15,748 nt of DNA from positions 1-15,748 of the forward strand of contig CBFHIO010000018.1 in assembly GCA_965656035.1 (NCBI GenBank), read 5' to 3'. Every line of letters starts with the position of its first letter. Within the stretch, counting starts at the first letter, position 1. This DNA comes from SCGC-AAA076-P13 sp965656035 (GTDB lineage Bacteria > Pseudomonadota > Gammaproteobacteria > Magnimaribacterales > D2472). Made by a program: the position numbers and the translations under genes. This document shows, in pieces, positions 1-7,949 of this stretch. The notes under the pieces are model-generated. The model had not been told where the DNA came from. It made no database searches and was given only the letters and a program-made list of their open reading frames with translations.

Positions 1-1
1 A

Positions 2-898
2 ATAAATATATCTACTATTGATTCTGTAAAAAATATTATTGAACAATTTAATGCATCAAAAACTCTTCTAATTGTTGATGAGTGTCACAAAATCGGTACT
101 GAGAAAAGAGGAGAGGTTCTAACAAATAATTGGCACGCAACTTTAGGCCTTTCAGCAACCCCTGAAAGAGATTATGACGATAATTTTTATATCATTATTA
201 GAAAAATACTTGGAGACATTATCTTTGATTATGACTATATAGATGCAAGAGAAGATGAGGTAATAGTTAACTTTAAACTCTTATATGCCTATGCAGCAAT
301 GACCCCTGATGAAGAAGAAAAATATAAGAAGTTTACAAAGAGCATTCAAAGAAGGGCAGCTACAATTGGCGGAAATGATATGAATGACTACCCTTTAAAA
401 ATGTTAATTTTTAATAGAGCTAGAATGGTAAAAAATTCTAAAAATAGAATTCCCTTTGGAATTGAGTTACTACAAAAACACAAAAGAGATAGTTGGATTG
501 TTTTTACTGAAAATAAAAAACAAGCAAAAGAGTTTAATAAAATTATTAATACCAAAGGATATAAATCAGCGATTTATAATACTGACTTGGATAATGCAGA
601 GAGGGAAGAAAATTTAAATAATTTTAAAAATGGAAATTTAAATGTTCTGGTTAGCTGTACAGCTCTTGATGAAGGGTTTGATATGCCTGAAGCAGATGGA
701 GCAATGATATTAAGTGCATCTTCATCTAAAAGACAAAGAATTCAGAGAATGGGTAGGGTACTAAGAATAACAGCTAACAAGCAAAACGCATTAATAGTTA
801 CGGTATATTCATCTAAAACAGAGTTTGATAAATTAAGAGAAGAATCTAACAGATATAAGCTTGAAGGCGTGCCCGTTAAATGGCAGCAAATGAAATAG
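2..898 (+). CDS. Superfamily II DEAD/DEAH-type helicase, C-terminal part (5' end outside window)
   Basis: The open frame enters from the left edge in frame 2 and codes 298 residues to TAG at 896-898. An internal ATG at 299 is not the true start, because helicase motifs lie upstream of it. Seen: Walker B motif II as D-E-C-H (codons at 77-88), motif III as S-A-T followed by P-E-R, then a RecA-like C-terminal domain with motif V (ALDEGFDMP) and motif VI (QRIQRMGRVLR, with the arginine-finger pattern). The Walker A lobe lies outside the window. The DECH box followed by SAT is typical of the broad XPB/UvsW/restriction-helicase-like group of ATP-dependent nucleic acid translocases; the specific substrate cannot be told. 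The stop lies 2 bp from the stop of convergent coq7. No neighbour visible here suggests a restriction or defence role. Confidence 0.9.
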   Translation: MNISTIDSVKNIIEQFNASKTLLIVDECHKIGTEKRGEVLTNNWHATLGLSATPERDYDDNFYIIIRKILGDIIFDYDYIDAREDEVIVNFKLLYAYAAMTPDEEEKYKKFTKSIQRRAATIGGNDMNDYPLKMLIFNRARMVKNSKNRIPFGIELLQKHKRDSWIVFTENKKQAKEFNKIINTKGYKSAIYNTDLDNAEREENLNNFKNGNLNVLVSCTALDEGFDMPEADGAMILSASSSKRQRIQRMGRVLRITANKQNALIVTVYSSKTEFDKLREESNRYKLEGVPVKWQQMK

Positions 899-900
899 GT

Positions 901-1536
901 TTAAATATGTGCGCTTGTTGATGTCATTACCTTGGCGGTATATTTCATTATCTTTTTTGTTGGTATTTCTAACTCTTCTCCGCCATTTTCAATAGCTTGC
1001 TGAGCATGAGCATCTTCATCAGCTCTCATGGTTTGAAGAATTTCAATTGTTTCTTTGTCTTTTGAAGATATTTTGTTGAGATGTTTATCTAAATGTACCA
1101 CTACTTGTTTTTCGGTTTCTTCAACAAAACCCAGGCTAACCTTTTCTCCATATCTTCCAAAAATTGCACCTATTGCAAAAGAACCCGCATACCATAATGG
1201 GTTAAGTATTGATTCTTTACCATCAAGTTCATCCAATCTTTTTTTACACCACACCAGATGATCTGTTTCTTCCTCTCCAGCTTCAATTAAATGCTCTTTT
1301 ATCTTTTTATCTTTACAAACAAGTGCTTGTCCTCTGTATAGAGCTTGTGCAGCTACCTCTCCAGCAAGGTTCACCCTCATCATTTGTATTGATAAGTCTT
1401 TTTCTTTTTGGGAAAGGCTTTCGGTATTATCTTGAATCGAATCTGCAGGATAAGCTCTTCCGGTGCCTGATTTTTTATTGGACAGTGTTTTTAATGCAAT
1501 ATCAAATTCATTAATAATGTTATTAACTAAGCTCAT
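901..1536 (-). CDS. coq7: Coq7-type demethoxyubiquinone hydroxylase
   Basis: Carries out the C6 ring hydroxylation of demethoxyubiquinol in ubiquinone synthesis, using a carboxylate-bridged di-iron centre. Seen in the 211 residues: the four-helix di-iron ligand set, E60 (in RVNLAGEVAAQ), E90xxH93, E142 and E174xxH177, with the expected spacing for the Coq7 family. The N-terminal roughly 45 residues are polar and low in similarity. Many gammaproteobacteria use the flavin enzyme UbiF for this step, while Coq7 is used in Pseudomonas and many marine lineages. The ATG overlaps the purD stop by 4 bp (ATGA), so it is probably translationally coupled as the last gene of the purine block. Membrane association is expected from the family, but no transmembrane segment is evident. 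Confidence 0.95.
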   Translation of the reverse strand: MSLVNNIINEFDIALKTLSNKKSGTGRAYPADSIQDNTESLSQKEKDLSIQMMRVNLAGEVAAQALYRGQALVCKDKKIKEHLIEAGEEETDHLVWCKKRLDELDGKESILNPLWYAGSFAIGAIFGRYGEKVSLGFVEETEKQVVVHLDKHLNKISSKDKETIEILQTMRADEDAHAQQAIENGGEELEIPTKKIMKYTAKVMTSTSAHI

Positions 1537-2801
1537 TTAATTCCTTTAAAACCAATATCTTTTCTAAAAAAAGCACCCTCAAAGGATACTTTGTCAACGA
1601 GATTATATGCTTTAGCTTGTGCCTCCTTCAAGTTATCACCTAGAGCTGTTGCACAAAAAACTCTTCCACCAGATGTTAAAACTTCATTATTAGAAAGCTT
1701 TGTTCCAGCATGAAATAGTTTTGTTTCACTTTCAGTATTATTAGGAAGTGAAACTAACTTGTTAGATTCATAACTCTCAGGATAACCTTGTGATGCAATT
1801 ACCACTCCACAAGAATGTTTTTCAGTCCATTCAATCTCATGAGATTCAAGCTCATCGTTTATAGCAGCTAAACAAAGTTCCACCAAGCTTGATTTAAGTC
1901 TTAATAAAATTGGTTGAGTTTCAGGATCTCCAAATCTGCAGTTAAATTCTAGAACTTTTATTTCATCATCTTTAATCATCAAGCCTGCATATAGAAATCC
2001 CAAGTAGGGTGAACCTTCAGAAATAAGACCATGCATTGTTGGGGTCATAACCTCATCAATAATTTTTTGATGAATTTTTTTATCTATTATTGGAGCAGGC
2101 GAGTATGCACCCATGCCGCCTGTATTAAGGCCAACATCACCTTCACCCACAGCTTTATGATCTTGACTTGTGGCCAGAGGGATAATTTTATCCTTACTTA
2201 CAACAGCTATGAAGCTAGCTTCTTCTCCTTCTAAAAAATCTTCTATCACAACACTACTTCCAGCTTCTCCGAATGCTCGATCTTTAAAGATACTTTCAAG
2301 AGCATTGACGGCTTCATTCTTTGTATTGCAAATAATCACACCTTTACCAGCTGCAAGACCGTCAGCCTTCACAACAGTTGGAAACTCAATCTCATCAAGA
2401 TGCATAAGTGCTGCATCATATGAATCAAAAGCTGCATAGCCCGCTGTAGGTATTCCATACTTAATAAAGAAATCTTTTGAAAAAGTCTTTGAACCCTCAA
2501 GTTGAGCTGCAGCCTCAGAAGGGCCAAATGTATTAATATTCTTGGCTTGAAGATAATCAGACATACCCATAACAAGAGGCTGCTCAGGACCAATAATCAC
2601 AAGACCAATATTCTTGTTTTTACAAAAATCTGATATTTCCTCAAAGTTATTTAAATCTAGTGAAATATTTTCTAACTTTTCTTCTAATGCGGTTCCAGCG
2701 TTACCTGGACAAACAAAAACTTTAGTCACTGCGTCATCTTGTGAAGACTTCCATGCTAGGGCATGTTCTCTTCCGCCTGAGCCAATGATTAAAACTTTCA
2801 T
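1533..2801 (-). CDS. purD: Phosphoribosylamine-glycine ligase
   Basis: Second step of de novo purine synthesis: 5-phosphoribosylamine + glycine + ATP to GAR. The 422 residues compare with about 429 in E. coli. Seen: N-terminal preATP-grasp motif VLIIGSGGREHALAWK, GPEQPLVMGMSDYL, then the ATP-grasp domain with VVKADGLAAGKGVI, the acidic loop FLEGEEASF, DHKAVGEGDVGLNTGGMGAYSP (here split by the length limit: the key part is GDVGLNTGGMG), and the metal-binding EFNCRFGDPETQ. The C-terminal adapter domain ends about residue 420. The start ATG overlaps the purH stop by one base (TAATG on the minus strand) and the stop overlaps coq7. purH-purD adjacency is the usual gammaproteobacterial order. Confidence 0.98.
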   Translation of the reverse strand: MKVLIIGSGGREHALAWKSSQDDAVTKVFVCPGNAGTALEEKLENISLDLNNFEEISDFCKNKNIGLVIIGPEQPLVMGMSDYLQAKNINTFGPSEAAAQLEGSKTFSKDFFIKYGIPTAGYAAFDSYDAALMHLDEIEFPTVVKADGLAAGKGVIICNTKNEAVNALESIFKDRAFGEAGSSVVIEDFLEGEEASFIAVVSKDKIIPLATSQDHKAVGEGDVGLNTGGMGAYSPAPIIDKKIHQKIIDEVMTPTMHGLISEGSPYLGFLYAGLMIKDDEIKVLEFNCRFGDPETQPILLRLKSSLVELCLAAINDELESHEIEWTEKHSCGVVIASQGYPESYESNKLVSLPNNTESETKLFHAGTKLSNNEVLTSGGRVFCATALGDNLKEAQAKAYNLVDKVSFEGAFFRKDIGFKGIK

Positions 2802-4342
2802 TAGTGCCTAAAGTGTCTGGTGCTTGTGAACACCATCGCAATGTCGTTCTCATTTGCAGCAGCAATCACTTCCTCATCTCTTATCGATCCACCCGGTTGA
2901 ATAATTGAAGAGATTCCATTTAAAGCAGCTTTGTCTATACCATCTCTAAAAGGAAAAAATGCATCAGAAGCCATAGAAGCACCTTTGACCTCTAACCCTT
3001 CTTCTTTAGCTTTTAGGTTTGCAATATCAGCACTAATAACTCTGCTCATTTGGCCAGCACCAATGCCTATTGTCTGTCGATTCTTTACATAAACTATGGC
3101 ATTACTTTTAACGAACTTAGCAACTCTCCAAGCAAACATTAAATCGTTTAACTCTTCTGGTGTCGGCTCTCTTTTTGTAACACATTTTAAGTCTTCTCTA
3201 GAAACAACATAGTTATCATCTGATTGAATTAAAATTCCTCCAGAGACTTTTTTAACTATTCCTGGATATGGGTTGTCTTGCTTAAGGTCAACCTTTAGAA
3301 CTCTGACGTTTTTCTTTTTGGCAAATTCATCCAGCGCACCTTCTTCATAATCAGTTGCTAAAATAACTTCAACAAATTGCCTTGAATTTATTTCTTCCGC
3401 TGTTTTAGTATCCAAAGTTCTGTTTAAAGCAATTATTCCACCAAATGCTGAAGTGGGATCTGTCTTAAATGCTAAATCATAAGCACCATAGATATTGTCT
3501 GATTCGGCAACTCCGCAAGGATTTGCATGTTTAACAATTACGCAAGCAGGATCGTCAAATGCTCGAACACATTCCCAAGCTGCATCAGCATCTACTATGT
3601 TGTTATAAGATAATTCTTTGCCTTGCAAGATATCAGCATTAGCGATGTTTTTGTGTTGCAAATTAGAGAAGGTAAAAAGGTTTGCCGTTTGATGAGGGTT
3701 TTCTCCATATCTTAAAGAAGAACTTTTCTCAAAACTATAATTTGGCATTGAGTTATCAGATTCTTCTTTTAGATAATTTGAGATAGAAAGATTGTAATCA
3801 GCCATTGTCTCAAATACTTTTTGAGATAATTCTTTTCTTAAGTCATATGAAATGCCATTACCATTTTTCCATTCCTCAATTAGCCTTGAATAATCAGAAG
3901 GGTTTGACACAACAGCAACGTCCTTAAAATTTTTGGCAGCTGACCTGATCATAGTTGGACCGCCAATATCTATTTTTTCAATTGCCTCATCAAAAGAACA
4001 ACCTTGGGCAATGGTTTCTTTAAATGGATAAAGATTAACTACAACCAAATCAATCGTCTCATAGCCTCTTTCTTGAAGCACTTCCATGTCTTGATCTCGT
4101 CTTGCAAGAATTCCTGCATGAATCTTTGGATGCAATGTTTTAACTCTTCCGCTCATCATTTCTTCAAATCCAGTAAAATCAGAGACCTCAATTACTTCAG
4201 ATGTAATTTCTTTTATCGCTTTGAAGGTACCGCCTGTAGATAGTATTTTTACATCTTCTGAAATTAGAAATTTAATTAGTTCTTCTAGGCCTGATTTATC
4301 TGAGAGACTTATAAGGGCTGTTTTTGGCTTTATTGAATGCAT
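2801..4342 (-). CDS. purH: Bifunctional AICAR transformylase / IMP cyclohydrolase
   Basis: Catalyses the last two steps to IMP. The 513 residues compare with about 529 in E. coli. Seen: N-terminal MGS/IMP cyclohydrolase domain with LISLSDKSGLEELIKFL, STGGTFKAI, and SGRVKTLHPKIHAGILARR; then the AICAR transformylase domain with SLRYGENPHQTA and the catalytic Lys-His pair K271-H272 in VKHANPCGVA, SAFGGIIALNR, GIGAGQMSRV, and the terminal RHFRH. Both active sites look intact, so the protein should be fully bifunctional. The residue before the terminal R-H-F-R-H is Thr in STRHFRH, a mild variation. The start overlaps the fis stop by one base (TAATG), so translation is probably coupled to fis. Confidence 0.98.
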   Translation of the reverse strand: MHSIKPKTALISLSDKSGLEELIKFLISEDVKILSTGGTFKAIKEITSEVIEVSDFTGFEEMMSGRVKTLHPKIHAGILARRDQDMEVLQERGYETIDLVVVNLYPFKETIAQGCSFDEAIEKIDIGGPTMIRSAAKNFKDVAVVSNPSDYSRLIEEWKNGNGISYDLRKELSQKVFETMADYNLSISNYLKEESDNSMPNYSFEKSSSLRYGENPHQTANLFTFSNLQHKNIANADILQGKELSYNNIVDADAAWECVRAFDDPACVIVKHANPCGVAESDNIYGAYDLAFKTDPTSAFGGIIALNRTLDTKTAEEINSRQFVEVILATDYEEGALDEFAKKKNVRVLKVDLKQDNPYPGIVKKVSGGILIQSDDNYVVSREDLKCVTKREPTPEELNDLMFAWRVAKFVKSNAIVYVKNRQTIGIGAGQMSRVISADIANLKAKEEGLEVKGASMASDAFFPFRDGIDKAALNGISSIIQPGGSIRDEEVIAAANENDIAMVFTSTRHFRH

Positions 4343-4608
4343 TATTTAATATTGTATTTTTTTAATTTTGTTCTAAGGGTTGTTCTATTCATTCCAAGAA
4401 TTCTTGCAGCTTTGGACTGATTATTATTAGCAAATTTCATCACCGCATCTAAAAGTGGGGGCTCAACCTCATTAAGTACAAGTTGATAGACATCGATGGG
4501 CATATTTTTTTGATCTAGTTGTGCGAAATATCTTTTCATAGCTTTTCTAACCTCATCTTTAAGTGGCTTTTTTGAATAGCTATCAAATGATTTTTTTTTA
4601 TTTCCCAA
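4342..4608 (-). CDS. fis: DNA-bending nucleoid protein Fis
   Basis: Small homodimeric nucleoid protein that bends DNA and controls rRNA, tRNA and other promoters. The 88 residues align well with E. coli Fis (98 aa) from KPLKDEVRKAMKRYFAQL onward, then VLNEVEPPLLDAVM and a C-terminal helix-turn-helix NQSKAARILGMNRTTLRTKL. No ATG is available: the frame is open up to the stop of the upstream phosphatase gene (TAA at 4678-4680, same frame), and the only usual start is TTG at 4608, preceded by a weak AAGAAA. This gives an N-terminus about 11 residues shorter than E. coli. fis-purH-purD is a known order, but dusB, the usual fis partner, is not upstream. A rare or weak start could keep Fis low, fitting a slow-growing oligotroph (inference). 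Confidence 0.95.
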   Translation of the reverse strand: MGNKKKSFDSYSKKPLKDEVRKAMKRYFAQLDQKNMPIDVYQLVLNEVEPPLLDAVMKFANNNQSKAARILGMNRTTLRTKLKKYNIK

Positions 4609-4677
4609 ATCGAATTTCTTTAAATAAATTAGAGGAAATATCAGTTTACATTTGTTTAAAAATTGCTCAATAGATTT

Positions 4678-5241
4678 TTAGAGATTTATGAGTGTTTTTT
4701 TCTCATCACCAATAGTGATACTTTTAACTTCATCATTTTTGAAAGTAACCATAGATATAGATACATAATCAGGATAAAAACACATGATTTGCTTTTTGTT
4801 TAGCAAAGAACTTAATAGAGCATTCACAACCATAAAATGAGTAAATATAATCGTATCTTGATGGATGCTCAAAGTGTGATTGATAATTTTGTTGCGCCAA
4901 ATTTCAACAAATTTAGGTAAATCTTTTATGTCTGAATTCATAATATCTTTTAACCAAGCTATCTTTTTAGAATTTTCAATGTTGGTTGAAGGAATTTCAG
5001 AGTATGTGTCATCAATTATTAATTTCTTATTAAATTTTTTTATCAAAGGTTCAGCTGTCATCCTTGCTCTAAGCTTTGGGCTTGAAACAAAGGTAAAGGA
5101 GTCTAATGTTTTGACCATGCTATTATCTAGCAATGAAGTCGATTGCTGTATTCCCCGATCGCTTAAACCGGGATCAGGATGAGTGCCCCAGTTTTCTGCA
5201 GCTTCCCCATGTCTTACTAATAAAAGATTTATCTCTGACAT
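4678..5241 (-). CDS. Histidine phosphatase family protein (phosphoglycerate mutase-like)
   Basis: The 187-residue protein has the branch 2-H phosphatase core. Seen: LLVRHGEAAEN with the phospho-accepting His11 next to Arg10; FVSSPKLRARMTAEPL with phosphate-contacting Arg residues around 58-60; the acidic E82 in TYSEIPS; and the second core histidine H135 in FTHFMVVNAL. The family includes SixA, cofactor-dependent phosphoglycerate mutases, CobC-like and broad small-molecule phosphatases; the substrate cannot be decided here. The H-F-M in place of the common H-G-G after the second histidine is unusual. The ATG at 5241 has AGG about 12 nt upstream and a TATTAT -10 candidate. It occupies the place where dusB often stands, 69 bp upstream of fis, and may be cotranscribed with fis-purH-purD-coq7. 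Confidence 0.85.
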   Translation of the reverse strand: MSEINLLLVRHGEAAENWGTHPDPGLSDRGIQQSTSLLDNSMVKTLDSFTFVSSPKLRARMTAEPLIKKFNKKLIIDDTYSEIPSTNIENSKKIAWLKDIMNSDIKDLPKFVEIWRNKIINHTLSIHQDTIIFTHFMVVNALLSSLLNKKQIMCFYPDYVSISMVTFKNDEVKSITIGDEKKTLINL

Positions 5242-5265
5242 TTATGCTTAACCTATAGCTATAAT
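5235..5265 (+). promoter_or_regulatory. Promoter of the rsmE-rpoD block
   Basis: CTGACA (5235-5240, five of six to TTGACA) and a perfect TATAAT (5260-5265) are separated by a long 19-bp spacer. The -10 ends 7 nt before the GTG start at 5272, so transcription would begin at or next to the start codon. The -35 lies inside the start region of the divergent phosphatase gene. Confidence 0.6.
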
Positions 5266-5266
5266 A
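5261..5266 (-). promoter_or_regulatory. -10 hexamer of the histidine phosphatase gene
   Basis: On the minus strand the bases read TATTAT, 19 nt upstream of the ATG at 5241, giving a predicted leader of about 13 nt that carries AGG. It overlaps by five bases the plus-strand TATAAT of rsmE, because TATAATA reads TATTATA on the other strand. Confidence 0.5.
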
Positions 5267-5271
5267 AATAT

Positions 5272-6003
5272 GTGAGAATTCATAGAATATATTGTAAATC
5301 AGTATCAGAAACAAAGAGCGTATTTCAATTAGATCACGCTCAATCAATGCACTTATCAAAAGTTCTTAGACTATCTATTAATGATGAAGTTGAAGTGTTT
5401 GATGGTCTTGGATCCTCAGCGATATGTAAGATAATTGAAGTTGCTCGCTCATCGGTTTCCCTTGAGAGGATTGGAAATATCAAAATAGATGAAATCTCTA
5501 ATACTAGACTCGGCTTTGTATTACCTTTAATTAAAAAAGAAAATTTTCAGTTTATGATTCAAAAACTATGTGAAGTTGGCGCTTCAGAGTTTATTTTTTA
5601 TAAACCTGATTTAATCGATCAAAGTATTGCAAAAAAAGATTCATCAAAAATTTATAATAAATCAGAAGAAGTTATTATTTCCGCATGTAAACAATGTGGT
5701 GCAAACCTTCTTCCAAAAACAAGCTTTTCATCATCGTTAGGAGAAGCTTTATTAAAAATCGATCAGAGTTCAAAAATATTTGTATTTGATGTTGAGGCAA
5801 AAGATTCTTTCAATACAAACTCTATAAATTCAAATAACATTTTTGTAATTACTGGAGCAGAGTCTGGATTCTCAGATGCTGAACTAAAACTCATGAAAGA
5901 AAAAGACTTTAGCTTTAAATTATTATCAAAAAATATTCTTAGAGCAGAGACCGCTCCTATTGTGGTAGCATCATTAATTCAAAATCATTTTGATAAGATT
6001 TAA
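5272..6003 (+). CDS. rsmE: 16S rRNA (uracil-1498 N3) methyltransferase
   Basis: Methylates U1498 of 16S rRNA using S-adenosylmethionine. The 243 residues equal the E. coli length. Seen: an N-terminal PUA-like domain beginning MRIHRIYC, with HLSKVLRL; then a SPOUT knot domain with IQKLCEVGASEF, the signature loop GAESGFSDAE (GPEGGFS-like in most homologues), and the knot segment LSKNILRAETAPIVV. The start is GTG at 5272; an ATG at 5270 is followed at once by TGA and cannot be used. There is no Shine-Dalgarno, and the -10 hexamer sits 7 nt upstream, so the mRNA is probably leaderless. It heads a run of six plus-strand genes; rsmE followed by gshB (2-bp gap) is a conserved pair in gammaproteobacteria. 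Confidence 0.95.
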   Translation: MRIHRIYCKSVSETKSVFQLDHAQSMHLSKVLRLSINDEVEVFDGLGSSAICKIIEVARSSVSLERIGNIKIDEISNTRLGFVLPLIKKENFQFMIQKLCEVGASEFIFYKPDLIDQSIAKKDSSKIYNKSEEVIISACKQCGANLLPKTSFSSSLGEALLKIDQSSKIFVFDVEAKDSFNTNSINSNNIFVITGAESGFSDAELKLMKEKDFSFKLLSKNILRAETAPIVVASLIQNHFDKI

Positions 6004-6005
6004 CA

Positions 6006-6932
6006 ATGGTCAAAAAAGTACTTTTCATCACAGATCCTATGAGAGAGCTCAAACCTGATAAAGATACATCTATTTTTATGATGGAAGAGGCTATTTTGCT
6101 TGGTTATAAAGTTTATCAAGCAGAAATTAAACATCTTTATGTTGAAAATCATAATGTTTGTGTTGATGCAAGGAATATAATTGAAATTGGAACCAGCCAG
6201 GTTGAGGGAATTAGAAAAGAAAAAATAAAGGTTTCTGATTTTTTATATACATTAATGAGAAAAGATCCTCCTGTAGATAACGATTATATTAATTCTCTTC
6301 ATTTACTGGGCTTAGCTGAAACGCAGGGAGCTAAAGTATTTAATAGACCTAATTCTATTAAGGAATTCAATGAAAAAATATTTGCTCTTCATTTCAAAGA
6401 TTTCATTCCTAGAACTTTGGTTACATCAAACCTTGAGAAAGTAATAAATTTTCATGCAGATCATGAAACTATTGTTGTAAAGCCGCTGGATGGTATGGGA
6501 GGCGATTCAATATATAAAATGGATGATATGGAAGATGAGAATTTAGATATTCTATTAGATATGACTGAAGATGAAACCACTCAGATTATAGTTCAGGAGT
6601 TTATACCTGAAATCTATCAAGGAGATTTTAGAATTTTAATTATTCATGGAAAACCTTTTGAAAAAACTTTAGCAAGAATACCTCAAGGTGATAGCTTTAA
6701 AGGCAACCTAGCAGCTGGTGGCAAGGGCGTTGTTATGGATATAAATAAAAAACAAAAAGATGTTGCAGGTAGTATTGGAAAACTATTAGTCTCTAAAGGA
6801 ATAAATTTTGCAGGGATAGACATGATTGGTGACTATTTGACTGAAATTAATATAACCAGTCCAACCTGTGCCAGAGAAATATTTAATCAGTCTGGCAAAA
6901 ACCCAATACAAGAATATTTTTCTAAATTATGA
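6006..6932 (+). CDS. gshB: Glutathione synthetase
   Basis: ATP-grasp ligase joining gamma-glutamylcysteine and glycine to make glutathione in the cytoplasm. The 308 residues compare with about 316 in E. coli. Seen: N-terminal VLFITDPMRELKPDKDTS, MRKDPPVDNDYI, FNRPNSIKEFNEK; then the ATP-grasp part with VVKPLDGMGGDSIY, VQEFIPEIYQGDFRILI, LARIPQGDSFKGNLAAGGKG, and the C-terminal TEINITSPTCAREI, which holds the metal and glycine-loop residues. The ATG at 6006 is two bases after the rsmE stop. The stop overlaps the next start by 4 bp (ATGA). It indicates glutathione-based redox chemistry, although gshA is not in the window. Confidence 0.97.
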   Translation: MVKKVLFITDPMRELKPDKDTSIFMMEEAILLGYKVYQAEIKHLYVENHNVCVDARNIIEIGTSQVEGIRKEKIKVSDFLYTLMRKDPPVDNDYINSLHLLGLAETQGAKVFNRPNSIKEFNEKIFALHFKDFIPRTLVTSNLEKVINFHADHETIVVKPLDGMGGDSIYKMDDMEDENLDILLDMTEDETTQIIVQEFIPEIYQGDFRILIIHGKPFEKTLARIPQGDSFKGNLAAGGKGVVMDINKKQKDVAGSIGKLLVSKGINFAGIDMIGDYLTEINITSPTCAREIFNQSGKNPIQEYFSKL

Positions 6933-7555
6933 CTTTAATATCAGCAAGTCAAAGAGTTAGTAAAAGGTCATTAACGCTTAACAAATCCTTTTTGTTGTCT
7001 GTAATTTTTCATGCAGGTTTGGTTTTTGGTATCACGTTTACAACCTTCTATAAAATACCGCTTATAGATGAATCACCAATAATTAATGTTAAATTTGCAA
7101 ATTCAGCTCAAGATTCAATTGGCATGTTTAACGAGCCATCAAATAGCGTAGCTGTGTTAAATGAAACTTTTGAAAGCCCATCAACCAAAAATGTTGAAAG
7201 AAAAATTTATAAAGCACAGAAAATTAAAAAATTAGAGGCAAATTCGTTGGTTACAAATGAAGAGGCAATGTATTTAAATTTATGGCAAAGGGAAATTGAA
7301 TCATATGGCGACGAACATTTAGCTGCAAACAATCTCCAATATTTTGACAGTAAAGTTCAGGTCAAGGCAACGATTGATTCTTTTGGAAACCTTTTAAAAT
7401 CAGAGATACTAATATCTTCCGGAAATATCAATGTTGATCAAATAGCAATTGATATTCTTGAAAAAGCCTCACCTTTTGCTCCATTTGATCCAAAGATGGC
7501 AAATGAATATGGTATTTTGGAAATAATTAGAGATTGGAACTTTTCTCCCAGGTAA
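6929..7555 (+). CDS. TonB-family energy transducer lacking a proline-rich linker
   Basis: Predicted inner-membrane, periplasm-spanning energy transducer that would work with ExbB/ExbD on outer-membrane or envelope processes. Seen in 208 residues: one transmembrane helix at about 20-42, containing the S24-xxx-H28 pattern (SVIFH) equivalent to the Ser-x3-His that couples E. coli TonB to ExbBD; a short polar, Lys-rich linker (about 45-108) with very few prolines; and a C-terminal TonB domain from about 110 (YLNLWQREIESYG, VKATIDSFGNLLKSEI, APFDP, ending RDWNFSP). The Pro-rich spacer of classical TonB is missing. The place directly after gshB and before ruvX matches tonB3 of Pseudomonas aeruginosa, linked there to twitching motility rather than iron uptake; the same role here is inference. 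yqgE, usually between, is absent. Confidence 0.85.
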   Translation: MTLISASQRVSKRSLTLNKSFLLSVIFHAGLVFGITFTTFYKIPLIDESPIINVKFANSAQDSIGMFNEPSNSVAVLNETFESPSTKNVERKIYKAQKIKKLEANSLVTNEEAMYLNLWQREIESYGDEHLAANNLQYFDSKVQVKATIDSFGNLLKSEILISSGNINVDQIAIDILEKASPFAPFDPKMANEYGILEIIRDWNFSPR

Positions 7556-7944
7556 TGCAAATCGTATCTTTCGACTTTGGCACAAAGAAAATTGGTGTCG
7601 CTGTAGGACAGACTAAAACCAAAACCTCGTCACCACTCGAAATTATATTTAATAAAAATAACAAAACTAATTGGGATAGTATTAAATCAATAATTGATGA
7701 ATGGCGTCCTGACATTATTCTTGTTGGCAAGCCGCTTAATATGGATGGGACAGATAGTGATATCATGAAAGAGGTAGATGTTTTCTTTAAGAAATTAAAA
7801 AAAATAACTAATATTCCCTGTGAATATGTAGATGAGAGATTAACTAGTTTTGAAGCAAGACAAAATCTTTTAGAATTAAAAACTCAATTAATAGATGCTC
7901 AAGCTGCAAAGATACTAATTGATAACTGGCTGAGCGATAATTAA
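7555..7944 (+). CDS. ruvX: YqgF/RuvX family RNase H-fold nuclease
   Basis: YqgF-family nuclease, implicated in pre-16S rRNA 5' end processing and annotated as a putative Holliday junction resolvase. Seen: IVSFDFGTKKIGVAVGQ with catalytic D7; KPLNMDGTDS; DERLTSFEAR; and the C-terminal acidic DAQAAKILID. At 129 residues it is close to E. coli YqgF (138). An in-frame ATG lies 21 nt upstream (7534), but it falls inside the TonB gene. The start at 7555 is chosen because it forms a TAATG overlap with the tonB stop, has CAGG just upstream, and places the first beta strand at the N-terminus as in homologues. dnaG follows 5 bp later. Confidence 0.93.
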   Translation: MQIVSFDFGTKKIGVAVGQTKTKTSSPLEIIFNKNNKTNWDSIKSIIDEWRPDIILVGKPLNMDGTDSDIMKEVDVFFKKLKKITNIPCEYVDERLTSFEARQNLLELKTQLIDAQAAKILIDNWLSDN

Positions 7945-7949
7945 AAAAT

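Noticed and set aside
299..301. ATG at 299 as the start of the helicase-like gene
   Set aside because: The same frame is open to the left edge and codes the DECH and SAT helicase motifs, so the gene begins outside the window.
7534..7554. Upstream ATG (7534) as the ruvX start
   Set aside because: It lies inside the TonB-domain coding region and adds seven residues not expected from homologues; the TAATG junction at 7555 with CAGG fits better.
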